Source: Ixodes scapularis (taxonomy: Eukaryota; Arthropoda; Arachnida; Ixodida; Ixodidae). Taken from it: 64,000 nt of DNA. The notes under the pieces are model-generated. The model worked only from the letters and a program-made list of their open reading frames with translations. It searched no databases and was not told the DNA's origin. The position numbers were made by a program, and so were the translations under genes. Positions within the stretch are counted from its first letter, which is position 1. Each line of letters starts with the position of its first letter. Location: contig NW_024609839.1 in NCBI RefSeq assembly GCF_016920785.2, positions 16,679,085 through 16,743,084 on the forward strand, in the 5' to 3' direction. Positions 11,957-24,239 of this stretch are shown here, in pieces.

Positions 11957-13080
11957 TATAATACTTTAATTTTTGGCATCTCTTTCTTAAGATGTTTTCT
12001 TTATTTGTTAAATGCTTTCAGACAATTTGAGCCTTAAGTTGTCAAAAAAAGTTATATACGTATCTCATTTTGTTTACATTTTCTTAATTTAATTCCTAGT
12101 AATTCATGGCATTCTAGCTTTTTTTTTGTTATCCATTTCCTTCATGAAAACGTGTTAATATATACAGCTAGAGATATACCCAAAAGACAACTCGTATGTT
12201 TCATTTGTACATTTCTTTTCGTAAATGTCAATCTATGACTGCAATGGTTTTTCTGAATTTATTTGTTCGGGCTGTTGTGGTCACTTGATGGTCACACTGC
12301 ACTGGATCGGCTACGATGGCTCGTAGGATCCGCTGCTGTCCATCGTGAGCTAGAAGCAGGGCTAAGCAGGGATACTCCGAAAAGTATTCCGCATTGCAAG
12401 TACCGATATGCACGCGTTGTAAGGCCAGAAGAGGGATATACCGATATGCATTTGGTTTTATGAAGCGGGATACCCCGAAGACCGTGCCGGAAAAACGTTC
12501 AAAAAGTATCCTGGCATGTAGATTATATACATACAAAATTACAGTGTTTTTTTTTTTTTTTTTTTTTTTTAAGAACTGCGCTTATAATGGAGTGGAGTTC
12601 GCGGCAGAGCAAACCTGGTTTGCTTTGCCACGAACCCTCTTCGTGTCAGTTCATGCACATCTGCTTATTTAAAACCCTTTATATATTTACAACAAACATT
12701 CTGGATGACGCTAAAAAACGCATGTGACCACTCTTAGTGAACCTCGTAGGGTACTGGGAGCGGACGACTTGCCATGCTTGACAAAAAAGAGTCAGCCCGA
12801 ATGAACCGTGTTATGCCCGAAGGGTGTACCATACTGGCGTCTTAGGTGCTTCTGTCTGAGTCACCCAGGTTGAGGAGATTGGACAACGGAGCCGGGCCTG
12901 TCTGCACTAAGTCGTACTCAGTCTAGTTTACATGAAACATGTTCTAATATGAAATGAAGAGAAGTCCCTCTTTTATGTCCTTTACTGCCCATGATTGCTA
13001 ATTTCATTCTCATTGTCAGCGTCCATCCCGCTAAAGTGGGAAGAGTGGAGGGTCTTGCGTGTATCTGGAGTTTGTAGAAC
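11957..13080. other. AT-rich stretch, nothing recognised
   Basis: It contains a 24-T run at 12547-12570. Frames are short. The words GGGATACTCCGAAAAGTATTC (12369) and GGGATACCCCGAAGACC (12469) suggest a weak internal duplication. No gene was recognised. Confidence 0.4.
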
Positions 13081-13087
13081 AAGAAAC

Positions 13088-13130
13088 CCTCCTCCCCCCC
13101 TCCCCACCCTCCCCCCCCTCCCCCCTTTCC
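13088..13130. repeat. C-rich tract, G-quadruplex potential on minus strand
   Basis: Several C runs of four to seven are separated by single T or A. The complementary strand therefore has at least four G runs close together, enough for a quadruplex. Confidence 0.6.
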
Positions 13131-13371
13131 CGTTGGTGTGGCAAGTTTATTTTACAGATGTGATTTTCCGTTTATTGTAAATCACAACAATTAATTTTCG
13201 ATAACAAATGTAAAACGACACCTAAGTCTGGCACTGTATCACTATAAAAGCGGTAGATTGTAAGTGTATTTGACTACTGAGATACACATTTAAAAAAAAA
13301 AATGTATCTCTCTACAAGTACACAGATATTCGAATTTGTAGAATAATACGGACCCTTAGTAGATCGTTTAG

Positions 13372-13457
13372 ATACCTCTGATAACGATACCCGATAACGA
13401 TATGATGCATGGGCGAAGCAACAGCGGAATATCAGGTATCGTTATCGGAGGTATCGA
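13372..13457. repeat. Inverted repeat GATACCTC..GAGGTATC
   Basis: GATACCTCTGATAACGATACC at the left is the inverse, with one mismatch, of GGTATCGTTATCGGAGGTATC at the right. About 40 bases lie between them. It may be the end of a larger TE or a small foldback. Confidence 0.6.
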
Positions 13458-14870
13458 ACGAACTACTGAAACTCCCTTCTATCATGATAAATATGTATCG
13501 CGATGCTGCACAGCCCTGGTTGAAACAGGGTATATCATGCGGGCGTACGCAAGTGCGCTGACAGCAGGCAATATAAATGGTAAATGAAAATACACAAAAA
13601 TAAGCAAAAAAAGAAAAGAAGCCGTGAGAGAGCACATTACAAAAGCAGCTAAGGTAACCAACCGGAAATTAATTTTGTCACGCTTTTTATGTTTTTATTT
13701 TTCTTCGGTCGACGGCCCGGAAGTTGACGTCTGCAAACATTCAACTCAGACTCGAGGAAACAGAACCTCTTCTGAAATAGAAACAAACTCGGAACTAAAA
13801 AAAAATATCCTTTGCAGACAACACGACACCGAAATGAAATCTTTGTACCTAAGCTGCTACGCAGACATATAAAATAAAATACACACACAGGCGAAAAAGA
13901 ACAAACTTAAAAAAGCAAATGAAATGCAGAAGAGAAACTTGTTTATAATAATGAACGCCAGTGAAAGTTTAGTTTGTAAACCTATCGAGCGGCATCGTGT
14001 GTCACTGTTGTGAGTTTAGTGCGTGGTCATGTTAATTTATGCAGCCTTTGGAAAGCATAAACTCGTCAAACGCAAAGCTCGGGCGGAAGTTGAAAGAGAG
14101 ACTGACACTTTCAAAAATGTTTCAATTATTTTTCGCTAGGTGATTCATCATAGTTTCAGAAGACTACCCAATCAATATTTTGGCACAACGTGACGTATAT
14201 TTTTAATAAAGTGAAAAACACAACCGCTCGAAACCGATACCGAAACTAGACTGGGGAGGAAGAAGTGATAAAGAGGAGGAGAGCGTTGCCGGAAGTCCCA
14301 TGGGTTTGCTACTTCTTTTTTTTTTTTTTTTTTCAATCAACGTATTAGCAGTTTTTTAGAAGCCACAAAAATGGGTATTATATTTCTTTTTATATTTATA
14401 ATAATGTGTGCGTGCTTTTGATGAGCTACGACTTTGATTATATTTGGTCGTTCTCTCTATGCCATAGAAAGCGGCACGGGACCACGGAGAAGAGAGTGAA
14501 ACCGGCAATTTCTTGATCGGCGGTTTTTGGGCGGAAAGAAAACGAATTTCAAGCAGCAAATTGTGTTCTGGGTAGTTGGGCGTTCATGTGTCATCTAAAA
14601 TAAAAATCTCGGCAAGCGTAAATACCCTGTCAGTGTCCCTTTGAGGAGTGCGCCGATTACTCCCGACGATGACGTCGTGTTTTTGTGGCCATTGTCCAAA
14701 AGGTGCGCTCCTAGAATTTCCGGCTCTAACTCTGTGCTTGAAGAGTCTAGACTCTCGAGCCCCATGCAGCACGTGCTTGCATAAAGATGAACGACGGATA
14801 TTCGTTCCGTGACCGATCGCTTACACCCTTGTTTTACCTAAAAAATAAGGATAACATGGGCTTCGATATC
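13458..14870. other. Intergenic, nothing recognised
   Basis: AT-rich with an 18-T run at 14316-14333. Several 60-80 codon frames exist on both strands without family resemblance or splice context. Confidence 0.4.
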
Positions 14871-14877
14871 CGCCGAT

Positions 14878-15530
14878 CAAGGATCAGAATACACAGAAAG
14901 AATAAAACACGTAAAGGGCGAATACAGACACACACAGTTCTTTCAATGAGAAATGAACATTTATGAGATGCGCAAGACGCTACGACCTTGAACTCCAAAG
15001 AATTGAAAGAAACCAAACAAAAATACTCAAATTCAAAATAAAGCCGAAGTACTCAAATTTAAAAAAATACCAAATTAAAATGATAAGAACAATTATGGAA
15101 ATTAAGGAAAAAAGGAAGAAGAAAAGAAAGGAAGAAAATAAACCCCTGAAAAAGATAAAAAGGATGAAGAAAAAAAAGGGAAAGAAGGCACAATTAGTAA
15201 TTGATCAAAACAAGTTTTTGTTTACGATAATTCTGGCGCGTGGAACTCAAGCTCTTTTGACGATAGCGCCAAAGAAAGCTCAGAGACAGTGTTCGAGGCG
15301 TATCTGATCTTAAACACTTCAATTATTTCGCGCCCACACTTATCTTTGTGTGAATCAAGCACAGTGGTGCCTTCAGGGGTGCAATCGTGGCAGGTACGGG
15401 CATGCACATCTATTGGGTGGAAAGTGTCCTACGATGCCTTGGTAACTTCTAATGATGACCCCTAAGACGAGCATTAAGGCATCTTCCATCTGGCCGATGT
15501 ATTTGCCTCCGCAACTTAATGAAATTGAAA
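14878..15530 (-). mobile_element. Penelope-like element 3' end, minus copy (GIY-YIG)
   Basis: On the minus strand the endonuclease reads GGKYIGQ near 15510, then (in another frame) GRCLNARLRGHH. A tail frame at 15407-15222 reads HARTCHDC, EGTTVLDSHK, CGREIIEVFKIRYAS and LALSSKELEFH. This matches the C-terminal GIY-YIG endonuclease region of Penelope-like retroelements, where YIGQTGRxxNxRLxEH is followed by an H/C cluster and REIIEAxxI. The non-coding tail follows toward 14878. It is the mirror image of 15735-16415. No reverse transcriptase part is present, so it is 5'-truncated. Confidence 0.8.
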
Positions 15531-15734
15531 AAAAGGGCTTCTTTTTACAGTGAACACACTTGTTGGAGTGAGTTCCTTAACTCCCTTCAACAAATGTTGG
15601 TTGGTTGGAGTGTTTCAACCTCACTTGTAGAATGAGGTTAAAACTAATGTGCCAGAGAGTGAATAACGAGAGTCGACCACCCGAATGCTCCATCAAGCAC
15701 TCCAACATGTATCTTAACTGGAAAGAGAAGCCAA
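15531..15734. other. Spacer between the two Penelope-like copies
   Basis: About 200 bases with the direct words TTGGAGTGAGTTCCTTAACTC and TTGGTTGGTTGGAGTG, and inverse ACTCCAAC later. It does not match either arm and may be remnant 5' sequence or host DNA. Confidence 0.4.
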
Positions 15735-16415
15735 TTTATTCGATTACATTCAGATGAAGAGGCCAACACTTCGGCCAGACTGGAAGATGACTCAGTGTTC
15801 GCCTTAGGAAGCACCATTTAGAAGTTACCCAGGCATCGTCGGACTCATTCCACCCAATAGTTGTGCATGCCCGTGCCTACCACGATTGTGCCCCAAACTT
15901 TGAAAACACCACTGTGATTTATTTACACAGAAATAAGTGTGGGCGCGAAATAATTGAAGCGTTGGAGATCAGATTCGCCGAGAAACAATGTCCCTGAGCA
16001 TTCTTTGGCGTTATCATCATTAGAGCTGGAGTTCCCCGGGCCAGAATTATCGTAAAAAAGCTTGTTATGATTAATTATCAATTTTGCCTTCTTTTTCTTT
16101 CTTTACTTCTTCCTCTTCCCTTTTTCAGGGGTTAATCTCCTTGCTTTTTTTTATTCTTCCTTTTCCCCCTTTTTCAGGGGTTAATTTACATAATTTTTCC
16201 TATCATTTTAATTTCGTATTTTTTTAAATTTGTGAGTAATTTGGTGTTATTCTAAATTTTAGTATTTTCGTATTCTTTCTCTTAATTCTTTGGAGTTCAA
16301 AAGTGTAGCGTCATGGCATCTCATAAATATTCGTTGCTCATTGAAAGAACTGTGGGTGTCTCTGCACGTCCTTTACGTGTTTTATTCTTTCCGTGTATTC
16401 TGTATTTTTTTTAGC
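15735..16415 (+). mobile_element. Penelope-like element 3' end, plus copy (GIY-YIG)
   Basis: On the plus strand the endonuclease reads GQTGR then (after a stop) LSVRLRKHHLEV at about 15772-15830. HARAYHDCAPNFENTTVIYL follows at about 15865-15925, then RNKCGREIIEALEIRFAEKQ at about 15928-15990. The tail contains the block TTTTTCAGGGGTTAAT twice (about 16122 and 16170), which the minus copy has once. The copy ends near GTGTATTCTGTA at 16398-16410. Together with the minus copy it forms an inverted repeat of about 650-base arms with 5' sides facing each other. Confidence 0.82.
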
Positions 16416-16424
16416 ACGCTCTGC

Positions 16425-16640
16425 TACGGGTACTTAAATAAGGATCGGCAGTATTTCAAATACAAGTATTTTAAATGTTTATTTAAGATATTTTTTGAAT
16501 ATTTTGTATTTCGTATTTTATTACATATTAGAGAATGCTTTTGTCAATTGCATTTAAATAATAAATTGAGTATTTTCAATAATTCTGTTTTAAACACTGC
16601 CCAAATACAATATTGAACACTGCTCTTCGCAATCAAATGG
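16425..16640. repeat. AT-rich TATTTTAAATAC-type element fragment
   Basis: The sequence is rich in words such as TTTCAAATACAAGTATTTTAA and TATTTTGTATTTCGTATTTT. Such sequences are typical of a class of animal hAT-like non-autonomous elements. No ends were defined. It directly follows the Penelope-like copy. Confidence 0.35.
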
Positions 16641-17289
16641 GATATTCGATACTCTTCGCGATGGTAGTTGTATGCGAAAAGTATGAAACGTGCTGAATGT
16701 TGCTTATATGAAACATTGAACAAATGGAAGGGTAGAGCAAAACATGGGTGCATCCACTGACTTTTCGTTAGACTATTTTCGTTTTTTAAAGACCGCATTA
16801 GCATGTTGTTTTTGAGACTTTATTGCTGCAATTCACATTTTGAGACTGATTCTATATTCAGTGCCTCGTGTTTCCTACCATTGTAACCACTGGCACGAAG
16901 GTGCGCTTCAATAGGAAACAGAAGCCTAGGAAGGCGTCCATATTGAGCGTACGTTCGGGACGGAATAAATGCTCTACGTGGCTTTAATATTTTTCTAAAT
17001 TAAGTTCATTTAGTGGTGTTTGATGATCCACATAAATTTACTAATTAAAACCATACCTATAGATTCACGCCTTAAAACATTAATTACTCTAAAGTAAATA
17101 GCATACTATTTATACCGAACTTCATTAGGCATCCTAAATAAGCCCTTTGGTAGGGATCTATTCGACATCAACTTTTTTTCTGTGCAATGCGGAAGTTTTC
17201 AAACAAACGATTTGGTTCAAGTTTCGAGAAACATTACATAAACATTAATAGACTCCGCTTTTTTAATGTGAAAGCATTAACTGTCGCAT

Positions 17290-17640
17290 GGAGCGAACCG
17301 ACGTCATCAGTCCGTAGCAGGAATCTGACGGATAGGCTCCCATTGGCAGGCCCGCGTCATAGTTTCAAAGAACAAGGCTCTCAATGAGTGTCGCGCGGCG
17401 TAGTTCCAAGGAACGCCACCAGAGAAGCCCTCCCCACGGCGGCGCAGCGCACGCAGCGACCCGGCTGCCGGTAAGATGGCGCAGCTGGCCGCACAGCCCG
17501 CATGGGCGAATACCGGAGAGGCTGTACGGCCGAGCTCAGCGCGGCGCGTCCGCTTCACGAGAGGGCTCGCTCGGGCGTCGGCCGCAACCTCAGCGTTAGC
17601 GAAACGTGGCTGTCCACTCTAGTACGCCGCAGATGATTTA
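17290..17640. other. CpG-rich patch with promoter-like features
   Basis: A short GC- and CpG-rich island in AT-rich surroundings contains AAGATGGCGCAGCTGG near 17475. It could be a 5' exon or promoter of a gene on either strand. I see no coding frame with family resemblance. The flanks 16641-17289 and 17641-18600 hold nothing recognisable. Confidence 0.3.
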
Positions 17641-18611
17641 AGCAAGCGGAAGAACGACATTCATGCTTTCGTATTCACAACTCATAAGAAGTGCTTAGGT
17701 GTTTTCGGCGTGTTTTTCTACTGGGGTTAGATTTAAGCGTAAGAGGTCAGACTAAGGGAACCAAATATATTTGGAAAAGTATGATAAGATGACCAAACAC
17801 TGTCGTTCTATTTTCATTTTCTATTTGGATACTCTACTAAAAATTGTGATTGTATTTGTTATTAACTAAATTTTTGTCGAGGTATTTTGTGTTTGTATCT
17901 TTATACATTTTTGTAAGCTTTTTTTCATCCCTGCTTCCGATTTATCTTGTATAGTTTATACCAAGGTATTCCGGCAGTACAAGTTTTAAAGAGATCCAGT
18001 GACTTCAATACATTTTTTTCTTCGTATTCGCGTATCATTCAGTGACAACTTCACACAGCCAATTGAGTAGAGTAGATATTGTTGAAATGATAACATATAC
18101 CTATCCTCCATCGATATGTTCAAAGGTCCGCGCGCGCGTTTTTTAGTTTGGTGCGAAACATTTCTTTACTATATTTGAACCTTTGCTCGTTTCTTCGTTA
18201 TTCTATTTGACGCGTACAGACACTCAACAACTCTGGAGCGTTTGGTGTACCCCAAAGCTGTTGGGAGATCCAAATTGCTGAAATCTATACGGAGGGCGCT
18301 CGGGAAAATGACGAGGCTTGTGTGTTTAGACTTCATAAAAACGTCCTGTGCCGTGGCATCGAGCACGATGAAACGTGAAGCCTAGGGCCACAGCGCAGGC
18401 AGTTTACTTTTTTTTTATATTATGAGCTCCGCTATTCGCCTAGCACCCTCTGTAGATTGGAGCGATAAGCTCAGCCAACTGCTTTGCGGACCACCAGAAG
18501 CTCCAGATCCTTTAAGAGTGCTATAGAGACACCTGAACACTATCAGGAGTAATTTTCATCAATTGCGATTTGTGTAGAATGCGCCAATAAACAAATATCA
18601 AAAATATCAAA

Positions 18612-18765
18612 TTATGACATTCGATCTGGATGAGCATCGTACTGGCGTGTTCGTGTATCACTACTGCATGAGGACGTTAAAGACCCCAGGTTTGCAGTCG
18701 TACTGCACTGGCAAAATTGCTCCTCTACAGTGTATAACCAATGTCGCCCCGTCCTGGCAAACCGA
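18612..18765 (+). mobile_element. tRNA-derived SINE, 5'-truncated copy
   Basis: It matches the body of the SINE at 28978-29262: TTCGATCTGGATGAGCATCG, then TATCACTACTGCATGAGGAC, GTTAAAGACCCCAGG, and GTACTGCACTGGC. The tRNA-like head is missing. Confidence 0.75.
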
Positions 18766-18777
18766 CCTTACACTGAA

Positions 18778-18812
18778 AAAAATCACTAAACGTCCAATCG
18801 GACGTTTAGTTG
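18778..18812. repeat. Short palindrome ACTAAACGTCC..GGACGTTTAGT
   Basis: ACTAAACGTCC and GGACGTTTAGT flank AATC, a stem of about 11 bases adjoining the truncated SINE. It may be the end of a Tc1-like MITE (preceded by TTACACTGAAAAAA). Confidence 0.5.
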
Positions 18813-18829
18813 GCGCACTCTAGCCTTCG

Positions 18830-21490
18830 TTTCTGCTGCGCCACTAAACACATGATCATCGTTATCATCATTATATTTCTATATCTCTAAAATTTGAGCA
18901 GTTCGATATAATATGGAGATAATTGTATATAACGTTTCTGCTTTTTGTTAAAATACCTATCTACACCGATCGGTGTTTTTATAAAAAGAAAACTGTCTAT
19001 GATTGTTGCTTAGATTGGTTGCTTAGTGATATATATTTGCCCTTAAGATTTCGTTCTATATTCTCCGGACCACGCTTTTTTATCAATATATGATATATGT
19101 GATTTCCAAATATTAGTTACCAAATCCGCAAACAAGAAAAAAAATTGTGGAACTTGAATGGGTTGTTTGGCGTATTTATTATTTTATTGTTGATCGATAT
19201 TCTACAGCAGTCCGATATACATTTAATAAATAAAGTAACTGGTCATGGTGTTACGCTGCATTGACATATGATCAGAAGAAACACTTCAACAACCAGCAAA
19301 ACAGATTTCGTATCTAAAAGTTTGTTGTTGTTTTTCCCCTTTTTGTGCAAAACAGTTCGCTTGTTTGCTTTATTTTATAAACAAAATATTACGAGCTAAT
19401 TTCGCGCGCTTAAAAAATTACAAGAATGGTCGCGTATTTTATTTTTGATAAATAACAGTATATTTTAGAAATCACCTACACATAATTACAACTGCGCAGA
19501 ATCGTACAATAAAATGGTGATGCAAATTACGTCTCAAATCCTGGATATACTTATCAGCAAAGTTCCATTCAGGGGAGGGGATTGCATATAAAATACAACA
19601 AAATCAAACTAATTTCTGACAGCAATTTTGGGTTCGAGAGTTGCGCAACAAAGTAATGAGGCTTTCCGGGATTAAAGTCAATACCCTTTCTGCGAAAATA
19701 ATAACCGAGGTGTGATGTGATAACTAGGTACCACCGAGTAACACGTATGTCTCCTGTCGTGCGTGACGTAACCAAATATTTAATGGAGAGGGGTCTAGAG
19801 GTTTCAGGCTTGGTGGCGCAAGCTGCCGCCTCTTACAAAAAGTATATAGTCAATACCGCCCATCTGTACTTCTATGCAGCGTATCTGTAGTGAGCTCCAC
19901 GGGCAGGTTCAAATATCTATTGACCGGAAGCGTACTTCCATAATCAACGACGTTAATATTAAAACGAAGGGTCATCGTATTTCAAAGTAAGGCTTTAATA
20001 TATTGGGCAACTTTTTTTGCTACTTCTTTACTCATTATCTTAGTAGCCACGTCGTAGAACAAAGGCGGGTGGCTTCCCATTTAGTGAACGCGTATAGTTA
20101 GATAATAGAGTCCGATCGACTGGTATGAAGATTACGATTTTGAAGAGAAAGTTCATTTAGATATTACGCAGGCCCGATTTCGTGAGCTGACAAAAAATTG
20201 TTTTATTTTTAGGATTGTCCGGCTTTTGTTTCTTGTTTACACGATTAAGCTTTCAAAATAAAAGGCTACAAAGAAAATTTTTTTTTGCAGTGCTGATTGT
20301 GGCCAACTCATGTTTTATTCTTAAGATTTTTGCCTTGAAGAGTACAAAAGGAAATAATAATAAAAACGTTCTAATTGTAGAGATTTTATTTTACATCCTC
20401 CAGTACTGGTGAAAATATTTGAAATGTTACACAACAACTGTGGGGCCAAGAAAAGAACAATAAATTCAGTTAATAAATTTTGTTACCTGGACAACTTTAA
20501 TCTTGTGTTAGCTTTCTGGCAACATTGGGGCGATCCACAATCCTATTATTTGGAGTCGCCCTCGCTCCAAGTGCTCTGCCGCACCTGTATCTAATCGTTG
20601 CTGTGAAGAAACGGCCCCATTTTGCACTTTTCATCCTCCTAGAATGGTTTGCTAGCGAATACGGCTATTCCTCCCGCGGGTATCAGATAATTTTATGCCA
20701 CGTGACCGGTTCCTTGAACGCAAAGACGTACTTAAGAAGTACATAGCTGCGCGCCAGCTTGTGCTAAAGATAGTGCTGCGAAATGCAGCTTGTGGTTACC
20801 TTGAGGTCATGCAAGAAGAATGCAGATTTTAATGGTGCCTTCATGTAAGGGCCAAAGCATCCGTTTACTAAGACTGGATCGTTTATCATCTGAAATTTAA
20901 TTTATTTATCTAAAACTTCGCCTGAATAAGCAAGACAGAAATGAAAAAAAAAGTTGATTTACAACCTTAAACGCCTTTTGGACTTATACAGAAGCGATTA
21001 CATATATCAGTAATGCTATTTGATGTTAGTTTAGCTAAAAGTGGCGGTTTTCCGTTCTTCATTTAGGAACACCGTAGATACTTTTGGCTGTTTTGCTTTC
21101 CTTATCATGTATTAGGCTCTTTCTTCTGACTGTTATCTGACCGATTTTTACACCGTTCTACTGCCATACCCAGTGACCGACAAGCGGGCTGATTGAGGAC
21201 TGATTGGCGGACGGATTACGATGGCCCATTCTTAAGTATGACGATTGTGTGGATGCGGCTTACATGGCGAGGGGGCACGTATCGACGGTATGGCATGTGA
21301 ACGATGAGGAGAAAACGCGTATTCCGAGACCTCCGCTTTTCGCTAAACTCAATCCGCCTGACGTCTTTGACGAGTTCGTATGGCGTCCATTCACAAATTG
21401 CAAGTGACGGGCGTCATAATAAATGCTTAGCTTCGTGGCTAGGGGGGCTATGTCTTTTCGCACGCCCTTTGCAAAACAGCTGCAGGCGGC
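18830..21490. other. Long AT-rich stretch without features
   Basis: More than 2.5 kb of AT-rich sequence. Frames are short, no family resemblance was seen, and there is no strong inverted repeat. It may be old repeats or intron. Confidence 0.4.
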
Positions 21491-21501
21491 GCCAAAACCA
21501 G

Positions 21502-21523
21502 CCCCCCCCCCCCCCCCCCCCCC
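21502..21523. repeat. Poly-C run (22)
   Basis: Twenty-two C in a row. The flanking sequence to 22105 shows no gene. Confidence 0.9.
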
Positions 21524-22107
21524 GCACCCTCCCCGAAAACGAAACCAATCACAGCATCTCAAATCCGCTCATACTCGTCAGGAGGAATAGTTGCACTCAC
21601 TAGCCAACCGGTTCAGGCGCTCCGACTTTCAGCCGACTCTACCGCCTCTCTCATAACTGCTCTAGGCCTATTTCTTAGAAAGGGTATTTCCTTGCCAAAC
21701 AACCCTCCAATCAATAATCGCAAAAAAAAAAAGGGGAGGGGGTAGCGAAGTACTTAGAAAAGAAAGGAACGCATGAAACTTGTTAAAGGGCGAATTGGGC
21801 AGCCTCTTCTTTCTTTTCAGTTTCCTTTTTCTCCCGTTAAGCTCCCTGATCCTCTCATCATGCCGAGACTAGCGAATCCCAGCTCGGTGGCGGGGAAAGT
21901 GTAATCGCTTCCCTTGACGCCTCTTGGAGCCGCCCCGCTAATCCGGCAATTTCAGCTTCATCACCGACCCCTCCTTCCACTCTCGCTCCCCCCAAATTCA
22001 TTATCGGAAGCCATCCTGTGGCACGATAAAGCAAAGTCCCGTCGCAGCGTCTCGTCATCAGTTAAAAGGATTGACGCATGCACTCGAATCGGTGTGAAAT
22101 ACCCAAC

Positions 22108-22548
22108 GAGTTGACCCCCAATTGGCCGCCGCCATGTTGCACATTTCTGACCACTAGACACGTGAGCTTAGAGTTTTACGTCTAAATTTTAGGGAAGTAC
22201 CGGGCGGAAATAATGGCTTATAGATTTTTAATAACAGCACCGACGCGATAAGTTAGGTTTTGTTTGTGTCAAGTCCACAATGGTGCTTTTACGACGAAAA
22301 TCCGGGCAGCTTCACAATGTCTCCGCTAGGTTCCGTCAGCCACTATGCTCTATTTTGAGATTTTATCGAAGCTAGACACTGATCTCTGGAGCTAACAGTA
22401 TTGCAAAAAAACATATCGTGTTTTTTTAGAGCAATTGCACTACAAATCTCAGCTCAGTTTTGCGTAAGACTCAGAATTTGGTACGGTCACGTGTCTAGTG
22501 GTCAAAATTGTACAACATGGCGGACGCCAAGTGGGGGTCATTTTTGCC
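22108..22548. mobile_element. MITE with about 55-base terminal inverted repeats
   Basis: The left end TTGACCCCCAATTGGC, then CGCCATGTTGCACA and GACCACTAGACACGTGA, is mirrored at the right by TCACGTGTCTAGTGGTC, TGTACAACATGGCG and CCAAGTGGGGGTCA. The interior of about 320 bases has no frame. No clean target duplication was defined, so the superfamily is unknown. Confidence 0.75.
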
Positions 22549-22799
22549 TCGTGACCAGTTCGTCGTTCTAAGCCCCTCTACCTCATCGGAAATACCCCCC
22601 CCCCCCCTCATCCCTTGCTTAGATAAAACTATAGGTGACTCCAGCGAAATCGCCGACACCTAACAGCTAGAAGAGAAAGCTGTGGCGGCAGGTTCACTCT
22701 CCAGCCTTCTCGAGCGAATCCGATATTCTCAGCCCCTGGCGGTGAATAGACGGAGCCGTGAAAATAGGTTTAAAAACACTCGATGAAAATCGCTAATAG

Positions 22800-23160
22800 G
22801 AAGAGATTTTGGGCGTGCGGGGACGTCAGAGAGAATAGCTCTGATTGGATGGATCGTGGGTAGACGTAAAGGCTAGCGGCCTTTTTCCTCTCCCACTGTC
22901 CGAACGCGCTTGGACGCCGAACGCCGGTGTCCGGCGTCCGAACGTGAGACACTGCGCGAAGAGCAAACGACGCTCTCGTTCGCTCTGACTGGAGCAAGAC
23001 AGCGGGTAGAGACAAATGATGTCAGCTTTGGCATCTACCCACTGAATCCTCCATTCAGAGCTCGGCGCCCTGACGTCTTCGGGATCTGCCACTTAGTTAA
23101 GCTGACTAAAACGCGAGCTTCCCACCTTCGACAATATTTAGCCGTCTCGTGAGCTTCGAA
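22800..23160. repeat. Dispersed GC-rich repeat, copy 2
   Basis: It shares ordered blocks with 2130-2640: a GACGTCAG word, AGCTCTGATTGG, GGGTAGACGTAAAGGCTAGCGG and the core GGACGCCGAACGCCGGTGTC. The copy is longer on the right, through GTAGAGACAAATGATGTCAG. No protein was recognised. Confidence 0.5.
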
Positions 23161-23365
23161 CGCCAACTTGTAGCCTAGGCACCGCGAAAGGTAAACAAGT
23201 CCATGCCAAAAGCCGGGTATCCGAAAAAAAAAAAAATAAAGACAAACAAGCACAAAATTATAAATTTTTCGTTTTTACTTTAAAAAAAAAATTATAGTAA
23301 AAAAAAAGACTGGTTTTGATGCCATTTTGATATAGCAATACCACCGTGCACTACTTTCTTTCAGC

Positions 23366-24210
23366 TTAAAGGAGCACAGAAGTCAGTTTTGAAAACATGG
23401 TTGTTTTTGATCTTATTTGGCTTAAAATGTGTTAGTTCCAACATATACCAAGTCCTATATTACAAAACCACCTATTCACTCCAGGTCGACAACAAAAAAA
23501 TAAATATGTGGACTCTTATTTTCTCGCGGACTACGTTGTGTGGACCGATGAAGGCCCTGCAATACGCGCAAATTCCGCATGATTTTATTATAACACCTTT
23601 CGAAGAGACTCTGATAGGTGCACATTCAAATAAGACTCATTTTCACCGCGGGCGAAGTCATCAATTGCAACTCGCCGACAAGCGCCCTTCTTCGACCTCT
23701 TCACTCGGAAAAACTTTTTTGTTCACAAAAGGGCGTGTGGCGATGGTTGAACACGCTTTTAACGGGGAAACAAGCTACGCACCATTGTAATTTTGGGTTT
23801 ATTGGGATGCTTAGAGCCTCTAGATTGAGTTGTCACCACAGAAGGACGTATCGAAATATTCTGGCGGGCTAGGTGGTTATACATGCTAAATTACAAGTAG
23901 GGCTAGGACAGGGACAGACAAAGAAGTGGAAAGGACAGGCGCTAACTCACAACTGACGGTTTTATATTAGTCTTATTACTCTAACATACTACTTTCTTAG
24001 AACGCCCCGGCTAGAAATTGAATTATTTCTTCGTTTTCAACACCAGCTACTTCCTTCACCTTCTTCTCTCTCGATGTATATAAATCCTATAAAACCACCA
24101 GTTGTGAATTAGCGCCTGTCCTGTTCACTTCTTCGTCTGTCCTTTTCTTAGCGCTATTTGTAATTTAGCACAAAAGGACAATTTCAGAATTGACTTCAGT
24201 GCCCCTTCAA
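23366..24210. mobile_element. TTAA-type element carrying a nested foldback
   Basis: The left end TTAAAGGAGCACAGAAGTCAG is matched inversely at the right by TGACTTCAGTGCCCCTTCAA, with worn TTAA/TCAA flanks. The interior includes a 133-codon plus frame (23389-23790) without family resemblance. A second element sits at 23884-24170. TTAA targets and AGGG-type ends fit piggyBac-like non-autonomous elements, but that is inference. Confidence 0.55.
23884..24170. mobile_element. Foldback MITE with TAAATTACAA ends
   Basis: TGCTAAATTACAA at the left and TTGTAATTTAGCA at the right are exact inverses. Inner blocks GGACAGGCGCTAACTCACAA and TTGTGAATTAGCGCCTGTCC, and GACGGTTTTAT / ATAAAACCACC, continue the fold. 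Its inner vocabulary is shared with the arms of 8650-9480 and weakly with 30270-30345. Confidence 0.8.
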
Positions 24211-24239
24211 TTACAGACGCAGCCGAAGCTACCAGGCAA

